Of a stretch of DNA of 64,000 nt, positions 60,029 to 64,000 are shown one piece after another. The translations under genes were made by a program, and so were the position numbers. The notes under the pieces were generated by a model. It did no database searches and was not told the origin of the DNA. It saw only the letters and a program-made list of their open reading frames with translations. How positions within the stretch are numbered: position 1 is the stretch's first letter; the number at the start of each line of letters is the position of its first letter. This stretch comes from Prochlorococcus sp. AG-347-I04. Its GTDB lineage: Bacteria > Cyanobacteriota > Cyanobacteriia > PCC-6307 > Cyanobiaceae. The stretch lies in the NCBI GenBank assembly GCA_003281625.1, contig QCBL01000001.1:248001-312000 (forward strand). Reading direction: 5' to 3'.

Positions 60029-60544
60029 CTATAGTTTTCCTTTTGAAAATTTAAACATTCTTAAAAGTTGGGAGCAAATAAAGGGAGCAAAAAAACCTGT
60101 CAAAAAAACTTCAGTTAAGATATTTTTAACACTGGGAATCAAAATTAAATCATTAAGATCTGAAAAATTTTTTAAAAAAATTTGAAAAAAATTAAGAGCC
60201 CCGCATAAAAAACTTCCAAAGGAACAAATTAAACCATACCTAAAATGTCCTACTAAAATATCGCTATGTATTCTAATTCTTCCAAACAAAAACCCACACA
60301 AAATTAAGCCTGGAATTTGAGTAAAAGTATCATCTAAAGTTAGAGAATCTAAAATTAACCCTAAAAACAAACCAAATATTAATCCATTGATTGATCCATA
60401 AATCATTGACCAAGGCAATAACCAAATTAACGGCCAATATGGCTGAGCTCCAAAAAAACCAAGCCAATTTGGGTTCCACAAAAAAATAATTGGGATAAAA
60501 ATAAAACTTATGATGGATAATTTTTTTGAAAAAAATTTATTCAT
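60029..60544 (-). CDS. mreD: Rod shape-determining protein MreD-like
   Basis: A 171-aa membrane protein with about five hydrophobic segments (FIFIPIIFLWN, PYWPLIWLLPWSMIYG, LIFGLFLGLILDSL and others). MreD links MreB and MreC to the elongation machinery. The ATG at 60544 overlaps the mreC stop by one base (TAATG). A longer frame would run 30 bases into mreC and is rejected. Confidence 0.87.
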   Translation of the reverse strand: MNKFFSKKLSIISFIFIPIIFLWNPNWLGFFGAQPYWPLIWLLPWSMIYGSINGLIFGLFLGLILDSLTLDDTFTQIPGLILCGFLFGRIRIHSDILVGHFRYGLICSFGSFLCGALNFFQIFLKNFSDLNDLILIPSVKNILTEVFLTGFFAPFICSQLLRMFKFSKGKL

Positions 60545-61293
60545 TAAATATTCACTTTCAAAATTTGCACCCAATCAATTACTTGAGGGTTTGCTAAAAG
60601 TGAAATTTTTGCGGTTTTTTTTGATTTCAGTGTTTCATCTATAGATTGGATTATACCAATAGGGATATTTGGAGGTAATAACGTACTAGCAGGAGATGAT
60701 GATATAAAATCTCCCATTTTAATATCAGCATCTTTTGAATAAAGTATTAGGGTAGGATTATCATCTCCTAAACCGACAAGTAATCCATTAGTTTGAATCC
60801 TATCCACCCAAACGCCCAATTTACTTTCTGGAGAAGTAATTAAAGTTACCGAGGAAGTTAATAAAGAAGTATCCCGAACTCTTCCTAATAATCCACCCGG
60901 ACCAATAACAATATCACCAATTTCTACTCCATCCTTTGAACCTTTGTTTAAAATTATTTGTCGCCACCAACTGCCTGTTTTTCTCGAAATAACTGCAGCT
61001 GACATATTATCGTTATTAGATGATTCTTGAAGAGATAATATTCGCCGCAATCTTAGATTATCTTTTTTAAGAAGATTTAACTTTATTAAATATTCCTGAT
61101 CTATACTCTCAAGAACAATTTCTTTTTGAAATTGACCAGGCCAAAAAGGCTTTGAAATAAAATAATAAAAATCTTTATAAAGAGATCCTTTTGATATCCT
61201 TACAAAAGCTAAAAATAAAAAAACCGCAAACAATATCCAAGTTTTCTTTTTATGCCACCAACGATTAGTAGATATTCGTCGGATAATTAACAT
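60544..61293 (-). CDS. mreC: Rod shape-determining protein MreC
   Basis: A 249-aa bitopic protein with one N-terminal membrane helix (about 17-31), a coiled-coil (about 55-95), then a beta-rich periplasmic domain with KTGSWWRQIILNKGSKDGVEIGDIV. It forms a scaffold around MreB and RodA. Start ATG at 61293, 4 bases after the mreB stop. Confidence 0.93.
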   Translation of the reverse strand: MLIIRRISTNRWWHKKKTWILFAVFLFLAFVRISKGSLYKDFYYFISKPFWPGQFQKEIVLESIDQEYLIKLNLLKKDNLRLRRILSLQESSNNDNMSAAVISRKTGSWWRQIILNKGSKDGVEIGDIVIGPGGLLGRVRDTSLLTSSVTLITSPESKLGVWVDRIQTNGLLVGLGDDNPTLILYSKDADIKMGDFISSSPASTLLPPNIPIGIIQSIDETLKSKKTAKISLLANPQVIDWVQILKVNI

Positions 61294-61297
61294 GATT

Positions 61298-62350
61298 TTA
61301 ATCTCTTATAGCATTCCTGATAAAGTCTGGGGTGTCAACAACTCTTTTCAGTTTTTTAAAATCATCTAAAACCTCTCCGCAACCATTAACTACGCAAAGC
61401 AGAGGATTTTCAGCTATGTGAGTAAAAATTCCTGTTTCATCGCTTAATAAATCATTAATACCTCGCACTAAAGCACCTCCTCCTGCGAGCATAATCCCCC
61501 TATCAACAATGTCTGCAGCAAGTTCAGGGGGAGTCCGCTCTAAAGTTCTTTTTACAGCTTCCACTATTTTACTGAGTGTTTCAGCCATAGCTTCTCTGAT
61601 TTCTCCTGATGTCAAAGTAACTGACCTAGGTAGACCAGATAAAAGATGTAGTCCTCTTACCTCTAAAGTAGTTTTATCAAAATCATCATCTGGAAATGCA
61701 GACCCAATTTTAATTTTGATATCTTCTGCAGTTCTCTCTCCAACAACTAAGTTGTGAACCTTTTTAAGATAAATCGCAATAGACTCATTTATTTCATCAC
61801 CAGCTATTCGAACAGATTCACTCAATACAGTTCCACCTAAACTTAATACTGCAACTTCAGTTGTACCTCCACCAATATCTACAATCATTGTTCCAATTGG
61901 TTCAGTTACTGGTAATGATGCTCCTATTGCCGCTGCAACAGGTTCATCAATTAAGTGAACTTCTCTAGCTCCTGCTAACCCAGCCTCTCTTACTGCTCTT
62001 CGCTCAACACTAGTAACTCCACTTGGGATACCAATTACTATTCTTGGTGCTACAATTCCCTTTCCTTCGTTACATTTTTGAATAAATGTTTTTATCATTT
62101 GTTCTGCCGCATCAAAATCTGCGATAACCCCATCTCTTAGTGGTCTTACGGCTCTTATATTGCCAGGAGTCCTTCCGAGCATTAACTTTGCTTCTTTACC
62201 CACAGCTAATGGAATGCCTTCTTCTAAATCCATAGCTACAACAGAGGGCTCTTGTAAAACAACGCCCTTTCCTGATACATGTATGAGAGTATTGGCCGTT
62301 CCTAAATCTATGCCAATATCTCTAGAAAATTTAAATCTGTTAAAAATCAC
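61298..62350 (-). CDS. mreB: Actin-like cell shape protein MreB
   Basis: MreB polymers guide peptidoglycan insertion. The 350-aa protein carries the actin-fold signatures DLGTANTLI (phosphate 1), [13 protein letters not shown] (phosphate 2) and [12 protein letters not shown] (adenosine). The start is GTG at 62350, placing ten residues before IGIDLGT, as usual. It leads the mreB-mreC-mreD operon. Confidence 0.98.
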   Translation of the reverse strand: MIFNRFKFSRDIGIDLGTANTLIHVSGKGVVLQEPSVVAMDLEEGIPLAVGKEAKLMLGRTPGNIRAVRPLRDGVIADFDAAEQMIKTFIQKCNEGKGIVAPRIVIGIPSGVTSVERRAVREAGLAGAREVHLIDEPVAAAIGASLPVTEPIGTMIVDIGGGTTEVAVLSLGGTVLSESVRIAGDEINESIAIYLKKVHNLVVGERTAEDIKIKIGSAFPDDDFDKTTLEVRGLHLLSGLPRSVTLTSGEIREAMAETLSKIVEAVKRTLERTPPELAADIVDRGIMLAGGGALVRGINDLLSDETGIFTHIAENPLLCVVNGCGEVLDDFKKLKRVVDTPDFIRNAIRD

Positions 62351-62481
62351 AATAAGAATTCTTTTTATAAATAATATATCTATTTTTTAATAAGCTCTCA
62401 GAATTCTATCGTTTAGTTATGAATAGCACGCAAAACTTTGAGCAGAATCTGGAAATATGAGTAGTATAAAAAAAAAAAATT

Positions 62482-62856
62482 ATGGAAATTAACACTATTA
62501 ACTTGGTAGGAAGAGCAGGAAGAGAACCAGATGTCAGATATTTTGAATCTGGCAGTATCGTAGCAAATTTTACACTTGCAGTTAATAGAAGAAGCAGAGA
62601 TGAAGAGCCCGACTGGTTTAATTTAGAAATATGGGGGAAGCAAGCACAAATAGCCGCAGATTACGTTAAAAAAGGATCTTTAATTGGAATTACAGGAAGC
62701 TTTAAAATTGATAGTTGGAAGGATAAAAATACAGGAGAAGATAGATATAAACCAGTAGTTAGGGTAGATAGATTAAACTTACTAGGCTCTCGAAAAGAGT
62801 CCGATAATAACCAATATTCTAATAGTAGCAGTAGCTCTAGTGAAATCCCTTTTTAA
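62482..62856 (+). CDS. ssb: Single-stranded DNA-binding protein
   Basis: A 124-aa protein with the OB-fold (NLVGRAGREPDVRY, FTLAVNRRSRDEEPDWFNLEIWGK in parts, GSLIGITGSFKIDSW) and a short Ser-rich linker ending in SSSEIPF. The acidic tip is reduced to EIPF, less acidic than the DDDIPF of E. coli. Start ATG at 62482; its last 4 bases overlap the convergent DedA gene. Confidence 0.95.
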   Translation: MEINTINLVGRAGREPDVRYFESGSIVANFTLAVNRRSRDEEPDWFNLEIWGKQAQIAADYVKKGSLIGITGSFKIDSWKDKNTGEDRYKPVVRVDRLNLLGSRKESDNNQYSNSSSSSSEIPF

Positions 62857-63512
62857 GATCTATTTTTTTTTAAAAATCTAATAACTATTCCAATAAAAAA
62901 ATATAACAAAATTAAAATTAAAATTGGTTTTAAAAAATATTTGATTTGATCTAAGTAAGTTTCAATAATTGGATAATTTTCACCAAAGAAATACCCTGCA
63001 TAAGTGAGAAGTGCTACCCATATCATGCTTCCAAAAGTAGTCCAGATCAAAAATTTTCTTAATGGCATAAGTTCTATGCCAGCGGGAACTGAAATTAAAG
63101 TTCTTATACCTGGCACTAATCGGCCCCAAAAAACTAGAGAAACTCCGTATTTATCAAACCACCTTTTACTTTTACTTAGATCATTAGAGGAAATACCCAA
63201 ATATTTTCCTTTTTTATCAAGAAAATTTGAAAGTCTTCTTTCATTGACTACTCTACCTAAATAATACCAAGGCAATGATCCTAAAATAGTCCCAAGTAAT
63301 CCCCAAAACACTAAAATATAGAAATTTAATTTTTGTTGATAAACGAAAAACCCCCCTAACGGCATTATTATTTCCGAAGGAATTGGAGGAATTATATTTT
63401 CTAAAAACATAGCCAGACAAATAGTGAGGTATGCAATTGTTGAATTCTTTTCAACAGCCAAACTAATATAATCTGGGATTGAAGTAAGAAAATTTACAAA
63501 AATTAAACTCAA
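62853..63512 (-). CDS. DedA family membrane protein
   Basis: A 219-aa protein of the DedA/VTT family of lipid scramblase-like transporters. Signatures are FLENIIPPIPSEIIMPLGGF, GTILGSLPWYYLGR and FWGRLVPGIRTLISVPAG. Four to five membrane helices are visible. The start is TTG at 63512, only two bases after the ahcY stop, so coupled translation is likely. Confidence 0.9.
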   Translation of the reverse strand: MSLIFVNFLTSIPDYISLAVEKNSTIAYLTICLAMFLENIIPPIPSEIIMPLGGFFVYQQKLNFYILVFWGLLGTILGSLPWYYLGRVVNERRLSNFLDKKGKYLGISSNDLSKSKRWFDKYGVSLVFWGRLVPGIRTLISVPAGIELMPLRKFLIWTTFGSMIWVALLTYAGYFFGENYPIIETYLDQIKYFLKPILILILLYFFIGIVIRFLKKNRS

Positions 63513-63514
63513 AT

Positions 63515-64000
63515 CTAGTATCTATAAAGCTCTGGTTTATAAGGACCTTCAACAGAGACATTAATATAATCTGCTTGTTCCTTGGTTAATTTGGTTAATT
63601 TTGCACCAATTTTATCAAGATGCAATCTAGCTACCATTTCATCTAAATGTTTTGGTAAAACATAAACCTCTCTAGCATATTTTTCTGACTTATTGAAAAG
63701 TTCAATTTGAGCAAGTACTTGATTAGTAAATGAATTACTCATAACAAAACTTGGATGTCCAGTAGCACAACCTAAGTTAACTAATCTACCCTCAGCTAAG
63801 AGGATGATTTTATTGCCACTAGGCAAAGTTATGTGATCAACCTGAGGCTTAATATTTTCCCATGGATAATCTTTCAATGAAGCCACATCAATTTCATTAT
63901 CAAAATGGCCGATATTGCAGACGATGGCTTCATCTTTCATTTTGACAAGATTTTCGTTTGTTATTACCTGATAGTTACCAGTTGCCGTAACAAATATATC
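63515..64000 (-). CDS. ahcY: S-adenosylhomocysteinase, C-terminal part
   Basis: The gene runs in from beyond the window edge: the frame is open to base 64000, giving 161 residues ([18 protein letters not shown] at the cut edge). AhcY hydrolyses S-adenosylhomocysteine, freeing SAM-dependent methylation from product inhibition. [33 protein letters not shown] and the C-terminal [10 protein letters not shown] are diagnostic. The ATG at 63940 is internal. Confidence 0.97.
   Translation of the reverse strand, partial: DIFVTATGNYQVITNENLVKMKDEAIVCNIGHFDNEIDVASLKDYPWENIKPQVDHITLPSGNKIILLAEGRLVNLGCATGHPSFVMSNSFTNQVLAQIELFNKSEKYAREVYVLPKHLDEMVARLHLDKIGAKLTKLTKEQADYINVSVEGPYKPELYRY

Overview
The window is a gene-dense, very AT-rich stretch of a picocyanobacterial chromosome, almost certainly a high-light-adapted Prochlorococcus marinus. 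Supporting signs are photosystem I genes (psaC, psaD), a cyanobacterial carotenoid desaturase (crtD), a free-standing CAAD protein, the PanC/CMK fusion, the OmpR-type regulator RpaB, bilin genes ho1-pebA-pebB with no phycobilisome genes nearby, short intergenic gaps and frequent TTG/GTG starts. The species call is inferred from gene content and protein recognition; no search was run.

Layout. 1-7 kb: end of a HAD hydrolase gene, recA behind a perfect LexA box, a DinG-like helicase remnant, tyrA, crtD, a fructosamine kinase and CAAD. 7.5-12.5 kb: a MoeB-rhodanese protein, a tandem-duplicated CobO/BtuR-type ATPase, a LarE-like sulfur transferase, speD, recF and tRNA-Arg(CCG). 12.5-24 kb: a possible acetyltransferase, ppc, gshA-trpE, psaD, a degenerate histidine kinase, rodA, mrp and hemF. 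24-31 kb: a CCB2/CCB4-like cytochrome assembly factor, an RNase D-type exonuclease, an LpxB-like glycosyltransferase facing tRNA-Cys, small hypotheticals, purM and panC/cmk. 31-34 kb: a bilin operon (unknown gene, ho1, pebA, pebB). 34-43 kb: icd, a compact sugar-metabolism-like operon behind a Na+/H+ antiporter, and glgP. 43-48 kb: small hypotheticals, tRNA-Arg(CCT), the RNase P RNA gene with rnc, ndhS-like, rimM and glmS. 48-53.4 kb: psaC, acpP-fabF-tkt and thiC with a TPP riboswitch. 53.4-64 kb: ruvB-TPR-amidohydrolase-DUF3188, smpB, lysS, rpaB, mreBCD, ssb, a DedA protein and the C-terminal part of ahcY.

Most of this is conserved housekeeping. I found no insertion sequence, prophage, CRISPR array, toxin-antitoxin pair or defence island. 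The least explained items are: (a) the three-gene operon at 35.8-38.9 kb (four-carbon acid sugar kinase, mutarotase, alpha/beta hydrolase); (b) the unknown protein leading the bilin operon; (c) two protein genes, recF and the LpxB-like gene, whose 5' ends abut antisense tRNA genes and have no ordinary start codon in the gap; (d) a fused pair of cobalamin-adenosyltransferase-like P-loop domains; (e) familiar proteins missing signature metal-binding cysteines (MoeB, Mrp) or ATP-binding motifs (DinG-like, histidine kinase). The longest stretch without a gene is the 295-base region 7229-7523; no gap exceeds 300 bases.
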